Shown one piece after another: positions 12,366 through 24,342 of a stretch of 64,000 bases of DNA. The notes under the pieces were generated by a model. The model did no database searches. It was given only the letters and a program-made list of their open reading frames with translations, and was not told the origin of the DNA. The stretch spans positions 1 through 64,000 of the forward strand of contig JAVVLW010001232.1 of the NCBI GenBank assembly GCA_034401795.1, given 5' to 3'. Each line of letters begins with the position of its first letter. Within the stretch, counting starts at the first letter, position 1. The stretch comes from Chaetoderma sp. LZ-2023a (taxonomy: Eukaryota > Mollusca > Caudofoveata > Chaetodermatida > Chaetodermatidae). The position numbers and the translations under genes were made by a program.

Positions 12366-12844
12366 CACCAAAACCCACCAAACAACCAGCCCCAAAATAC
12401 CCAACAGAATCTATAATATTAGAACATCGAACATAGAAATTAACACAATAATGTTGCACAATACAAATATACATAAATTAACAAGAGTATAAGATTCTAT
12501 CGAATCCAGCTATTGCGCCTATTGAGATCAATTAATAGTGGAAAATTAAATACAGAATTAATATATTTGCTTATTGAAATTGTCCCAACCCGATAACCCA
12601 TAGGGCTTTCACCCAGTCTTCTCTTCTCCTTTCTTACATGTAACCGAAACGAAAGTGGAAGGAGAAGTGAGATCCGGTCAAGTCCCACCCAACCCACCCA
12701 CGCATTCGGTTACGAATTGTATGTCATTATTAGAATTACGCTTTGCTATAGATTGAATATTTTGAAAATAATTTGTCTGACAAAGATTCTCACAATATAT
12801 CCTCCTTGTGCCACCCCCAAGTGTGCAAATTGTATACTGTTGTT
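12366..12844. other. No recognisable gene
   Basis: AT-rich sequence between the duplication and the tandem repeat; no domain or element terminus recognised. Confidence 0.6.
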
Positions 12845-13190
12845 AAACTAACAACATGATAGCTGTTGGATATTTGATACTAATTTGACTGTCGATCTGC
12901 TCTGTTTATTGTCCTTATGCTATTTAGTTTATGAATTGTATGTATGTTTGCGTATATGCATCATTACTGTGTTCTTATTTCCATGTTATAATCGATTGCA
13001 GTTGAATATTTAGGAACTAATTCGATTGGTGACCTGCTCACTCTGTTGTCCTTATGCTATATCGTGTATGAGTTGTATGTATGTTTGCTTGGATGTATAA
13101 TTACAGTGTTTTTATTTCTTTGATGCATTTATTTGCTGTTAAATATTTTGACCCTAATTCGATTGATGACTGTAATACAATAAACGATAT
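12845..13190 (+). repeat. ~145-bp imperfect tandem repeat (2-3 units)
   Basis: Repeated landmarks are GTTGAATATTT, CTAATTCGATTG.TGAC, TGTTGTCCTTATGCTAT and GAATTGTATGTATGTTTGC. Units are diverged. A CAATAAACG hexamer at the end resembles a polyadenylation signal, so this may be a LINE or SINE 3' tail, which is not proven. Confidence 0.65.
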
Positions 13191-13812
13191 TCACTAGATG
13201 AGATTGTAACTTTTTGAAATTACAAATACAAATGAGCTGACAGTTTTATCTTCACGTTTTCTGTATCAAATCACCCACACATATGCCCACTCCTCACGTG
13301 CACGCACCCTACACAGTCACTCTGACGCATAAAAATTATCCACTCATGACGCGAGACTATCACACAAAGTGATTCTCAAGATTATGCCGCTGCGTTGTCA
13401 GATTTAGTTTTTCGGATTTTTTCAGTCGGTATGTGACTCTAAGTGACGACAGATAGATTAGGAAGCCGGTGATCGTGAAATTATTATGACGTGTTAATAA
13501 CATAAAATGATGACGTCAACGTTAATCAATTCGGCCATCCAAGAACCCTGCAGCGATATCAGTGATGCTGATATTCTGCAGAATTTATGACTGGTACAAT
13601 ATTTTACTGGCTCCGTAGGGTCGCTGAAAATTGTGATGAGGAGCAGATAGATATAATAGTTTCCAAGCATGAAAGACTAACTATGAGACAAAGTAAAACA
13701 TATAGATGAAAACAGAAAGACAGACAGAATGACTAGACAGAGGCACTAGCAAGTATATTCCTATATATGTGTGTGAATAAGATGCATGAATTCAGTGTAA
13801 TGAGATAAACTA
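13191..13812. other. No coding signal; may include 3' UTR of the adjacent LINE
   Basis: Lies immediately 3' of the minus-strand LINE stop codon at 13813. No family-specific 3' hairpin or simple tail was recognised. Confidence 0.5.
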
Positions 13813-16030
13813 TTATTTGGTCATGTATTCGGCTCGAAGCGCAAACGCATAATGAATAAAGGCAGCCAGTGTTCGTATAATTGTACAATTGCATGAGTGT
13901 AGTAGTTCGTGAAACTTATGTATGCTGGGCCTATTCCAATAATATTGTTTTATATATTGTTTTCGTAGATTTTTGTAAATTGGGCAAACTAATATAAAAT
14001 GAAACTCATCTTCCACAATGTTACAGAAATTACACTTTCTATCTGCCGTCGGAATAGGGACAGGTTTGTTCCACCTACCAGTTTCAATACGGAGTCTATG
14101 AGAGCTAGTTCGTAACCTAGTCATCGCTTTGCGAAATTTCGGTATTGTAACCATATCCAGATAGAACTTATATGACGGATCAACTGCAACATTCTTATAT
14201 TATATGATTTCGTTTTATTCCTGGCCTCTAGCTGTCCCCTCCATCCCTGCAGAAAAGTGTCAGTTGCTCTCTGTTTATAACCATTAATAAAAATGTTTGC
14301 ATCGATTCCTCTGCCCTGTGCTAACCAAACATCGTTAAAACCTCTATTACGTTACATATTCCTTAAACTGTTTGTCCAATTATTGATACTTGCTGATTCA
14401 TTTAGCTCACGATACAGTACCTTATATAAGCATCTGGCAATTCTGTTTGGTTCTGAATTTAGAAGTTTAAACCAATATTTTAATATTCGTGTTTCCATGG
14501 TTATCTTTAGTGGTACCCTTCCAAGTTCCCCGTATGCAGTGATACTTGGGGTACTTTGTTTAACACCTAACATCTATTTACAGAATCTGAGATGTCATTT
14601 TTCTATTTCCTCTCCACGGTGGAATCCCCATACCTCACACCCGTAACAAAGCACTGGTAAGACAAGTTTATCAAATAAATTACAATAATGAGCTGGAGTA
14701 AGATTTATAAATTTGCTACAATATTTATGCAGTGCAAATACCGCCTTTTGCCTTTGTTCGGCTAGGCACTTCTGTGCTTCGTTGAAAGACCCACTAGATG
14801 TGAAAACTATACCCAAATATTTTATTTTATTAACAACTTCGACCTCGTGTGTCCCAAACAACCATCTATCAGATTTGCATAAGCGTCCTCCCCGTCTAAA
14901 GATCATGACCTTAGTTTTTTCAACGTTTACTGTTAAGCACCACCTATTGCAGTAAGCGTGTAAGTTATCAAGCGCTTGCTGCATACCTTTCCTAGTTTCA
15001 GAAAAAAGTGTTATGTCATCAGCATATAACAACAGATAAAGCTTAAGAGTTGTTAGATCTATCCCCTCACATTCTGATTTTGAAAGCTCATCTTCAAGAT
15101 CGTTTAAGTACATGCTGAACAGAAAAGGGGATAGGCTTTCGCCCTTCCGAACTCCCGTTAAACACTCAAAGCTCTCTGATAATTTCGAATTCGATCTTAC
15201 ACAGGTTTTTACCCCATGGTACATTCACATAATTATGTTAATTATATTTCCTTTGACCCCATCTTTAATAATTTATACCAAAGGCAGTCTCGTACAATGT
15301 AATCAAAAGCTTGGAAAAATCTACAAAAGTGCAATATAATTTGTTTATTCTTTTTCAATGACTGGGTAATTAGTCCATTAAAGCGAATAAGGTATCCACT
15401 GTGCCGAGACCAGCTCTAAAGCCAGCTTGTGCTTCAACATATACAGAATTATTTTCTGCCCAATTACTTAATCTATTGTGTAAAACCCTTGTGAATAATT
15501 TACCCAATGTGCTAAGACGGGTAATACCCCTATAATTTCTAACATCGTTATATTGCCCATTTTCTGTAACAGTACAATGATACCCTCTGACCATGCTTTT
15601 GGGAAAATGGCACTTTTAAATAGACAGTTGAACAGAAGACAAATATGCTCTAATAATTCATCAACAATGCAAATGTAAAATTCATTTAACAATAAATCCG
15701 GTCAAGCGCTTTTTCCGTTCTTTAATTGCTGTATCGCCTTACGCACTTCCGCCTCTAAAATTTCTGAGTTTAACTCGTCAAACTTTGTCTGCATATTGGT
15801 ACAATTTTGATAATCGATTACAGTATTTCGAATATCTTCGTCCGCCGTGAAAAATTCACTGCACGGGCAATTTATTTCTTTGAAAAAATCAGCGAATTCC
15901 GCCAGGCAAATATTATTGGTTTGGTTCTTTCCTGCTGTACTCTTTGGTATTTCTATATTGCGCCTCTAATAATTGTTTGGTTTCGCTCACTGCGCATTCT
16001 CTACGCCATTTTCGTACGCGTTTTTTAATC
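13813..16030 (-). pseudogene. LINE (non-LTR retrotransposon), 5'-truncated, minus strand
   Basis: Reads leftward from about 16030. The linker (EVRKAIQQLKNGKSA, then a stop where GPD is expected near 15706) is followed by RT blocks NYRGITRLSTLGKLFTRVL and EAQAGFRAGLGTVDTLF. Then come GVRKGESLSPFLFSMYLNDL, the catalytic YADDI, and KIKYLGIVFTSSGSFNEA. The C-terminal part holds YGELGRVPL (about 14500), then a CxxC...H...C zinc-binding block (CNFCNIVEDEFHFILVCPIY, about 14000) and the stop at 13813. At least three frameshifts or stops interrupt it. The endonuclease is absent. It would have encoded the RT for target-primed reverse transcription. The clade is uncertain. Confidence 0.88.
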
Positions 16031-18399
16031 ATATAAGATTAATCGTCCCGTCTGAACTAGCCCAGGTGTGTAGGCCTATGCATGTTTAAAGAGAACTGAG
16101 TGCCATGTGTGGTATCGTGCACTCGGTATGCGAAAAATGCAGGATACATGGTACGTTTAGTCCTAAATATACCCTTGTCTAATACTAATACACACCTCAA
16201 GCTTAGCTCTGATAAAGATAACATTATAGACAACGCATCTAAGTGTGTATTGAACAGACAGTACCATGCCGTTCTCGAAGCTGAATGATCCATATTGACA
16301 GCTGAGTGACGTTGTACATCACAATAATTACAGACGTGAGAAATCTCCACTATTCAGTTAATTTAACCACCCAAGAGTGTAATGTGTAACAATATATAAC
16401 ACTGGCTAGTTACCTACTAGTCGTAGATACGACGCCCTGATAGAAGCAGTGGCCTGGTATGAGTCAGACCGGCTAAAAATATAGAGACCTGATAGATGTT
16501 AATTAAATAAATAGGTGCCTACTCTCTAAGTACTACTGATTGGATCAGTAATGGATGTGTGCTAAGACCTGTAATGGAAATTGCAATATATATAAGTTAG
16601 TTACACCGTATCACGTAACAGATCATTGCAATTTCAGTAATCATACTGTCGGGCCATCCTATGCAAATTAATACATAAGGTGACCCGATAATAATATTAT
16701 TAGAATCACAATACCCCGACAGTCACAATCCAATAGTGAATTGTATAAGAGAAGCGATTGTAATTTAGCACTAGCACTGTGGTCAAAATATATGGCATAA
16801 TTACTGGACTATTAACATTGCCTAGGTAACTGTCAATCAGTAAAAAAAATATGTTAAAACTTTCGCATGTTACTTAATGCGTTGTAACTTATATCATAGT
16901 CCTTTGTCTAGTCTATTAATACGGTTTGTAAAAAGGAAATTAGATTAATTTCTGGTAAGCTTTTCACATTATGTTCAGGATTCATGCCGTAGTTAGAATG
17001 TCGGTTTTAAAATAATATTTTAGTATTTTTTTGCTTTTTCTCAGCATTGAGTATAAAAATAATAAATAAGGGTTGCAGATTATGAATACAAATGGCAGGC
17101 AGTCTGCTCGCCAACCCATCACATAAACTGACAGTCAAACAAAATTGCTTTAAAGCTGAATGACTATACGAACAGCGTGAAACACAGCATCACTGCCCTG
17201 GTAGTACGTGTCGTTTTTCGATTTTAGTTAGCAAATGTTACTAAGCCGAATAGCACTTAAGCCGAAGTGTTGTTGCCAGATTGTTATTTTGCACAATGTT
17301 TCCAGATTACCGTAAGTATTGTTGCCGGATAGTGCGTTTAATCTCTGTCTTTTACGGTGCATAATCTGAGCATTGATAATTGCTGCCAGATTATTTATTT
17401 GAACCGGTCTCTAAGCTAGCTATAGTTTAAAGTCGCTTAGTTGACAATTATTTATTAACGTGTACCAGTTTCGATGTAAATCACTTGGTCAGTTTTCCAT
17501 TGACATTTTTCTAAATGATATTTATTATTACAACATTACTTAACATATCGGGAACACATTATCCAGAATACGCTTGGTCTAAATTGTCCCCTGGCTAGAC
17601 AAGGAGTGAGCGCTTATTTATTGATTTATTGATCGTATTTGATCTTAGTTGTGCTAAGGTTGTCAACGTAAGGACCTTCTCCAGGCTGCCAACTGACTTA
17701 GCGCATTTCGATTTTCCTTCATCTAGTCTTGTAGTTACATTACACTCCCACCCAGAACTTCTGTTCTTCTTTCGGTGAATTAGCAGACTTGGCACAGTCT
17801 TAGATTACCCATTAGGAACAACCTTACCTTTCGCATATTAACAGCCTCATCACTTTACACGGACTTCATTTCTAACATCTCTAACTTTTTTGATTCTCTT
17901 CTAAGGTGTACCTTATAGTGTCGCCTGACAACGTGGACATTTCATTCACATGTATTCAGTGGATCACTCAAACGCGTCATGCACTTAAACGGTACATCGA
18001 GTACAGTGAGATGGAATCTCCTGTAGCTGGCAAAGAACGAAACGAGGTTGTCCATGAGATGGAGCAATATCTCTTGAAGCAGATCGCACACGAGGAACAC
18101 CACGCATTACATACATGCAGACATTGGGCACCAGGGGGTTCAAATGCACACCCGTCATCCTGAGAACTCTCCTGCAGCTGTACAACAGACAATGGAACCA
18201 GTCTTCACGTCAACTGTGATTCCACCACCACCACCACCACTAAAAACGGTTTCTCTTTTAGGACTTCAGCTTTAACCTCGCCTAAGAGAACTTCGGGTGG
18301 CAACACTAGAAAACATTAAAAGCCAAGACACATGATGCAAGATTTCTACAGAAATGTGACAACTCTGAGTAGTTCATCCCCTGTTTAGCTACAATACGC
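16031..18399. other. No recognisable gene
   Basis: No protein family recognised. A short inverted motif (ACTGTCGGG near 16646 and CCCGACAGT near 16726) may mark a small decayed MITE. A (CCA)n run lies at about 18219-18240. The 85-codon ORF at 17906-18163 has normal-looking composition but no identifiable domain. Confidence 0.5.
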
Positions 18400-19030
18400 T
18401 TTGTAAGAATGCTAAAAATTCGTCTTGGCCTTGATCTGGTTACCTGACCTTTGGTCTGGTGGCCTCAGTATCTTGGTTGTAGTTCAATACGATGTAGGTA
18501 ACCATGTGTTTAAGTTTTGTTGCAATATGATTATCCAATCCTGAGCCATTCTTCTATAGAGTGAGCTACATGCACAGTTATGATCGTGATTTTGAGCTTT
18601 GACCTGGTGACCTTTATTTGGGTGGTCGTTACACTATGTGTATGTACCCATGCGTCAATGTTTGTTGCAACATGATTATTCAAACCTGGCCAGGATATAC
18701 TTTATAAAAATGTCAAATGTTATTCAGACAGATGACCTTGGTACTTGACCTTGTGACCTTGACCTTTGATATGCTGACCGAATAATTAGGTTGGTATTTC
18801 CAGTTCGTATAGGTAACCAGGTGGCATAGTGTTGTTGCAATTTGCTTATGCAGTCCTGAGATATGCTCATCAAATTAATGTCAAAATTCTTCCGACAGAC
18901 ATGACATTGACCCGGGTGACATTGACCTCTAATCTGGTGACCTCATTTCTTAATTCTTGTTCAACACGATAAAGGTAGCCATGTGTCCAAGTTTTGTTGC
19001 AATATTTGTCTAATCGTGAGATATGTATGT
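18400..19030 (+). repeat. Tandem array, ~145-168-bp units (TGACCTTTGACC / GTTTTGTTGCAATATG)
   Basis: About four diverged units. The GTTGCAA landmark recurs near 18518, 18663, 18831 and 18994, each preceded by TGACCT-rich sequence and GGTAACCATGTG-type motifs. Such tracts are widespread in marine invertebrate genomes. Non-coding. Confidence 0.8.
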
Positions 19031-19086
19031 GTGATTACTGTATTCTGCGGCTCTAGTAGAATAGTAGAAACATCATACAGTCGAAA

Positions 19087-19720
19087 TCAGACCTTCGCTT
19101 TTGTCCACTGTCTCTTGTCCTCAGCCGAAATTCGTAGCTTCATCAGCTCCATTCTTGACTTGAGTGTACCGAGTCCTGCTTTCTTGAGGTCACATAGCAT
19201 GCTTAGCAGATGTATGCACTGATGTCTTCTCCTGGCTTTGTATTTGCTAGCTCCGAGTAGGGCGAATTCCAAGGCCCTCTGTGCTGGTGTCTCTTCTGGC
19301 ATCATTAGCACATGGCCAAACATAACCATCTTTGCTGGGCGACTTTTATCAGACAGAGGTGGTGTATTACACAGCTTGTATAATGCATCGCTGGAAACCA
19401 TGCTGTCTGGCCATCGGTGTCCCTTGATGGTACCTATGTGTTTGCGGTGGGAGACATCTAGTTTGTCTAGAGCTGCCTTTTGGAGCTGCCCAGCTGTTAC
19501 AGTTATACAGCATCAAGGATACGCAGGTTGCATCATATAAACGTGACCCTTTTATGAAGGGCGTCTTTGATCTACGAATCCGTAGCCTCCTGAAGGACTG
19601 GAAAGCTATGTTCCCCCTGACGCAGCGTGCAGCAATGTCAGTAGTACTGCAAAGCAATGAGCCCAAGATTTTACTTTTCCTCAATGGTTCGTGAGATATA
19701 CCCTTTGTCAAACGTGTCAA
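19087..19720 (-). pseudogene. LINE C-terminal fragment, minus strand (same family as 3.4-3.9 kb)
   Basis: On the minus strand: DIAARCVRGNIAFQSFRRLR, FIKGSRLYDATCVSLMLYN, then after a frameshift GHVLMMPEETPAQRALEF and GASKYKARRRHQC. This is the region after the RT palm. It extends about 200 residues, so it is longer and better preserved than the plus-strand copy. It lacks RT catalytic motifs and is a pseudogene. Confidence 0.8.
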
Positions 19721-20651
19721 AAAACTTCCAACAGACCGACTGACTTAGCAATTTGTACTACCTGTGTATCACAGCTATAAATAAAGGTCAAACGCAATTT
19801 CTCTCTTAAACTGATTTAGGAAAGTAATCAGCCTTCAGAGTTCATGAGAATCTGGAAATACTCGCATCGATTTTATTAAATTTGAGTATGATTCATCATT
19901 CAAGGCCCAAAAACTCAAGTCTTAGTCAGTTGAACAGCAATGAACTTGAGCCGCTTGTTTTTGGAGATATACCATATTTGAACTCGGAATTATAAGTTAA
20001 TGTGCAAGGACTGGTCGTGTGGAATTTAGTCTATATCTATAGCATCAGTTGTTTATTTTGTTTCACTATGTGAGCTAGTAGCAGTCTTGAAACAGGTTGG
20101 GTGAATACCTTAACACTAATAATTTCCATTGGACTTTTCCTGTAATGATTTAGTACATCCCGATAGAAATCAGACTACAAACTGGGTTAATAGTGTACAC
20201 AGTGTTTCATTTGAGGCATACATTCGGAATGATCATCATTACACAGACGTGATGCAGATGATCACTGCGCAATTTTACAAAAGCAAACAATTTAAAAAGC
20301 TATATAGATGACCACTGTGCAATATTGATTTAATAACAAACCGCGTATGAAGTGAGTGGATATATAGCAACTACAGAAATAATAGGGTCGGTTTATATAT
20401 TGATAGATGGGTCCACAATAATATACAAATTGGTGGGTCTGAATTTTTTGTCAGTAATGGTTTAAGGATCATTTAATTTTCTAATGTTACAGGTTAAGTT
20501 CATGGTATATATAAAGTTTTGATGTATATATATGTTGAGTCTGACCAAGTCTATAGGACCAGATAGCTGATTCGAGAAAATAAGTGTTATAAAGCCTACC
20601 ACACGGTAGTTCAGGTATATAAACAGAGACCCTGTAATTGACCAGTTTTTA

Positions 20652-20652
<1 letters not shown>
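19721..20652. other. No recognisable gene
   Basis: AT-rich DNA between a LINE remnant and a TA microsatellite; no domain or element end seen. Confidence 0.6.

Positions 20653-20746
<94 letters not shown>
20653..20746. repeat. (TA)n microsatellite, left of Tc1 element
   Basis: About 47 TA units. With 22399-22488 it forms two halves of one microsatellite split by the transposon. Confidence 0.95.
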
Positions 20747-20750
<4 letters not shown>

Positions 20751-20752
20751 TA

Positions 20753-22394
20753 TACACCTGTGCAAAAGTTAAGCACCAGCAAAAACAATAGAACGTAGAA
20801 ACATGATGGTACAACTAGGCTGCCATACTTTTTGTCCCCGCGTTAGCTGACATAATTCCAAGTACGAAATGCACATGCATGCATGACTTCACGCCGCTTG
20901 ATGTCCGTGCGTGGCGGGAAACAGCACACGTGTTCAGTTATGTAAAAGTCCAGTTTGAGGTGTAGAACATTACATACAGATTTAGGCGACAAGATTAGGA
21001 ATTTTGTGTTCATGACCGTGGTTTATTTGTACAGAGAGAATTAGCTCTTGATTGTGAACCGCTATGGCAAGACGAAGGTTAAGTGATCGTGTGAAATGGC
21101 AAATCATAGGCATGCATACCACTGGTATGTCATGCAGAGAGATTGGCAGACAGCTGAACATTAACCATACTGTAATCAGTCATTTGATTGCAAAACATGG
21201 GCAAACTAACGAGGTGAAGGACAGGCCTAGATCTGGAAGACCAAAGAAGACTACTGCCCGTGATGATCGAGCCCTAGTACGCCTTGTTAGGAGATCTCCA
21301 TTCACCAACAGCAGAGTGCTCAGCCAGCAATGGGAAACGCGCAATAGAGTGTCAATGTCTACCGTCAAAAGGAGACTGTATGCTGCTGGCATGAAAGCTA
21401 GGAGACCTGTCAGACGTCCTCTCCTCACTGCACACCACAAAGAGGAGCATCTGAGGTGGTGCAACGAAAGAAGACACTGGAACATGAGATCCTGGAGACG
21501 GGTACACTGGTCCGATGAAAGTCGGTTCCTGCTTCATGCCACAGATGGTCGAACTCGTGTATGGAGGTCCAGACGCATGGCGTACGACCAACGTAACATC
21601 ATGGAAGAAGTTCCATTCGGTTGAGGTTCCGTTATGATATGGGGGTGCATCTCATTTGATTGTAAGCTGGATCTGTTGCCTATACCTGGAACACTAAATG
21701 GACAAAGATATCAAGATTCCATACTGGATAGAGTTGTGGTCCCTCATTTTGTAAATCATGCACCTGGAACCCACCCTATATTCATGGATGACAACGCCCG
21801 ACCACATCGTGCTAGAGCTGTGCATGAATGCCATCGAAACCCTACCATGGCCAGCAAGGAGCCCTGACATGAACGCTATTGAGCATATCTGGGACATTCT
21901 GGGAAACATGGTGAGAAGGAGGGATCCTCCTGTGCAGAACCTACAGGAATTAACAGACGCACTCCATCTTGAAAGGCAACGAATACCACAATGGCGTATC
22001 AGTCGGTTGGTGACCAGCATGAGACGTCGTGTCCAGGCCGTCATCCAGGCACAAGGTGGATATAGACGGTATTAATAATGACAGTCTCAAACTCGTGCAC
22101 AGATGTTAAACTTCGTTTTCAGACACCATTAATGACAATCTAGCCACGTGTGTCAACTGTAGGGCAATAGTTGTCAGTTGTGTCAACGTAACCATATTCA
22201 GGCCTCGTTTTCAAGTTCAAACAAAAACATACAGTGTTTCCTCACCATCATAATCAGCATTCCTCTAGTTGCATTATTACCTCTTGCACTAAGATGGATG
22301 GGTACATAAATGTTTATGCTATTGCTTTCTTCATAGCACATGAATATACCCTCGCATGTGCGTAAAAATAGGGTGGTGCTTAACTTTTGCACAG

Positions 22395-22399
<5 letters not shown>
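20753..22399 (+). mobile_element. Tc1-like DNA transposon with intact TIRs (~1.65 kb)
   Basis: Terminal inverted repeats are perfect over 24 bp: left 20755-20778 starts CACCTGTGCAAAAGTTAAGC, and right 22374-22397 is its reverse complement. TA dinucleotides abut both ends, the hallmark of Tc1/mariner integration, and both flanks are TA microsatellites. The internal transposase gene (21064-22075) carries a nonsense codon and a frameshift, so this copy is non-autonomous, although its ends may still be mobilised in trans. Confidence 0.95.
21064..22075 (+). pseudogene. Tc1-family (DD34E) transposase, broken
   Basis: Cut-and-paste transposase. From the ATG at 21064, residues 5-60 form the first helix-turn-helix (MSCREIGRQLNINHTVISHL), followed by a GRPKKTT AT-hook-like motif at 58-64 and a second HTH. 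The first catalytic Asp is in VHWSDESRF (residue 151). A TGA at 21622-21624 interrupts PFG/GSVMIWG. The second Asp is in IFMDDNARPH (about 21780-21810). A frameshift with a small deletion near 21830-21840 precedes ARSPDMNAIEHIWD, which carries the Glu. The final ORF ends GGYRRY at 22075. TIR spacing and length fit a full Tc1 element. Confidence 0.95.

Positions 22400-22488
<89 letters not shown>
22399..22488. repeat. (TA)n microsatellite, right of Tc1 element
   Basis: About 43 TA units continuing the left microsatellite across the transposon. ORFs with Tyr-Ile repeats here are artefacts. Confidence 0.95.
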
Positions 22489-22490
<2 letters not shown>

Positions 22491-22663
22491 CGGATAAGTT
22501 ATTCTCTGGTGGTTGGGAGATATATAATCAGCTTAAATATAGTCTACTCACTAATAAGCAAGGTTACGCTAGCTTAAATTCGGCTACAGACCTTCCACTA
22601 TATAGAGCCAGCAAATAAACTAGCTGTGCCAACTCGATATAGTGCTTGAATAACTCAAACCAA

Positions 22664-22893
22664 ACAAAAGAAAGCATAAGCTAACAATTTAAAAATTAAA
22701 ATGTGAATATTATGTTGATTTTGTTCGATTTACTGTGAAATTTCCTACGCTGGCCCAATGTTGGCTCAACATTAACCCACCATTGGCACACACGTGATAC
22801 AGCCAATGTTGGGCCAATGTTGTAATGCCAACTGCAATCTGCCAACCTGTTGCCAGCATTGGCCCAACGTTTACATGTTATCTGGGTAGCGCA
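22664..22893 (+). repeat. TTGGGCC dispersed repeat, copy 1 (partial)
   Basis: Shares AACAATTTAAAAATTAA, TGTTGATTTTGTT.GATTTA.TG, TGAAATTTCC, AACCTGTTGCCA and TGTTATCTGGGTAGC with the copies at 28826-29185 and 42303-42665. Many near-palindromic TTGGCCCAA and TGTTGGGCCAA motifs occur. The left half of the family consensus is missing. No coding capacity. Confidence 0.75.
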
Positions 22894-24215
22894 CTACAGT
22901 CGAAGATAAGTTGAGTTAGAGAGTTTAAATCAGAGGCTATTAGATTCCATGTTGATAAATCTAATGCGGAAATAATGAGCTGTTTGATCTGGTTCAGACT
23001 GTATGTCCTATATCTAAGCAGATTTGGACATGAGGTAAGCATATGCATGTAGTCCTCAGAGGGCGCTCTGACAGCGTTGACAGATTGGGTCAACATTGAA
23101 GTTGCCAAATCTATGGAGAGTCATTTGGACTAAGTACGTGCCAGTTAAGAGACGAAATTTAATAAAGCATCTCTTTGCATCTTTGGTGTTGTTTAAGATG
23201 TTTCGATTGCTATATGGACTTTGCCGATAGCCAGTCTAGCATGATTAAGATACCACATGGTACTCTTTTTATTACACTCATCCAGAAGGCTAGCATTCCT
23301 GTAGTTATCAATCGCAGATGTTGCCATAGATGGCCATGCCTTCTTCCTGGGCATGTGGTCGAGAAGTTGCGCTACAGGTGGAAGGTAATATTGAGATAGC
23401 AGATTGTCAGTATACCTGAACCAACTTCTGGATGCACTGGAACCTGTGGTTAACTGACACAGCATGATGTCACATAGCGAAGTGTTTTGGCATCTTATAA
23501 TATTGCCAAGAAATGTTAGTTGTCAGCGATGTAGATGAAAACCCTCTATGCATTTAAGTTGTTTTTTGCTGGAGTATACATATCTCTAAGCCATAGAGAA
23601 GGCGTGGTAGTACATACATGTTAAATACTTTTAGGGTTACTCTTGGTGCAAGACCATTGGAGCCATGTAGTCCAGTCCCAGAGAGGCTATATAATGTTCT
23701 TCTAGCCAGGGATATTCTGTTCTCAATATTGAAAGATAGTTCATCTTTAGAGCTAAAGATTAGGCTGATGTGGGTCGCCTGCGATGCGAGTGAAACTTCA
23801 GTGTCACCAAGATGCCAATTCGTTGCAATATTTTGGTGAACGCACACATAATACAGGTTTTCTCAGGATGTATGAGAAAGCATTCCCTAACTGAGTAATT
23901 AAATATGCAGTTCAACATACACTGTAGTCCACTTGCTGAGTTGCTGACCAGAGTCACATCATCAGCAACGGTAGGACATCTGGTGTAGGTAGTGCCAATG
24001 ACTGAGCTGATGTGTCACTTATCTAACTGCACAAGTAGGTTGTTAATGCAGGGCTTATACAGGCTAGGAGACAAGATACCACCTTGACGAACTCCTTGTA
24101 AGATGGGGAATGGTGGACTCAGACAGTTTTTCCACTTGACTTTGGAGGTAAGCCCAGAGTACAGGAGATCGGCAATTTGTAAGATGTAGTCAACTGAGCA
24201 CCCGAGATCAGTTCA
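22878..24215 (-). pseudogene. LINE family B, RT to C-terminus, minus strand
   Basis: Minus-strand remnant. It has GVRQGGILSPSLY (near 24090), a VADDV catalytic box (near 23960) and ENRISLARRTLYSLSGTGLH with VLPRLLYGLEI (23554-23847). After these come RYTDNLLSQYYLPP and the C-terminal SEDYMHMLTSCPNLLRYRTY (22878-23108). Frames shift repeatedly and no endonuclease remains. The C-terminal domain (VDP.C..C, a negatively charged run, then H.L..CP.L) relates it to the fragments at 26.2, 28.6 and 33.4 kb. Its 3' end runs into the TTGGGCC repeat. Confidence 0.85.
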
Positions 24216-24342
24216 GATGGTTAGTGTGAAATTTGCGTAAATTCCAAAATGGCGAACACCAATCACTTGCCATGAATAAAAGCATATAAAAGTGTAAAAA
24301 TTTCACTAGATCACTTAGGTTTGATGAAATTATCCTTTCCCA

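Noticed and set aside
20462-20814. Tyr-Ile repeat ORFs on the minus strand
   Set aside because: Translation of the (TA)n microsatellite; likewise 22356-22577.
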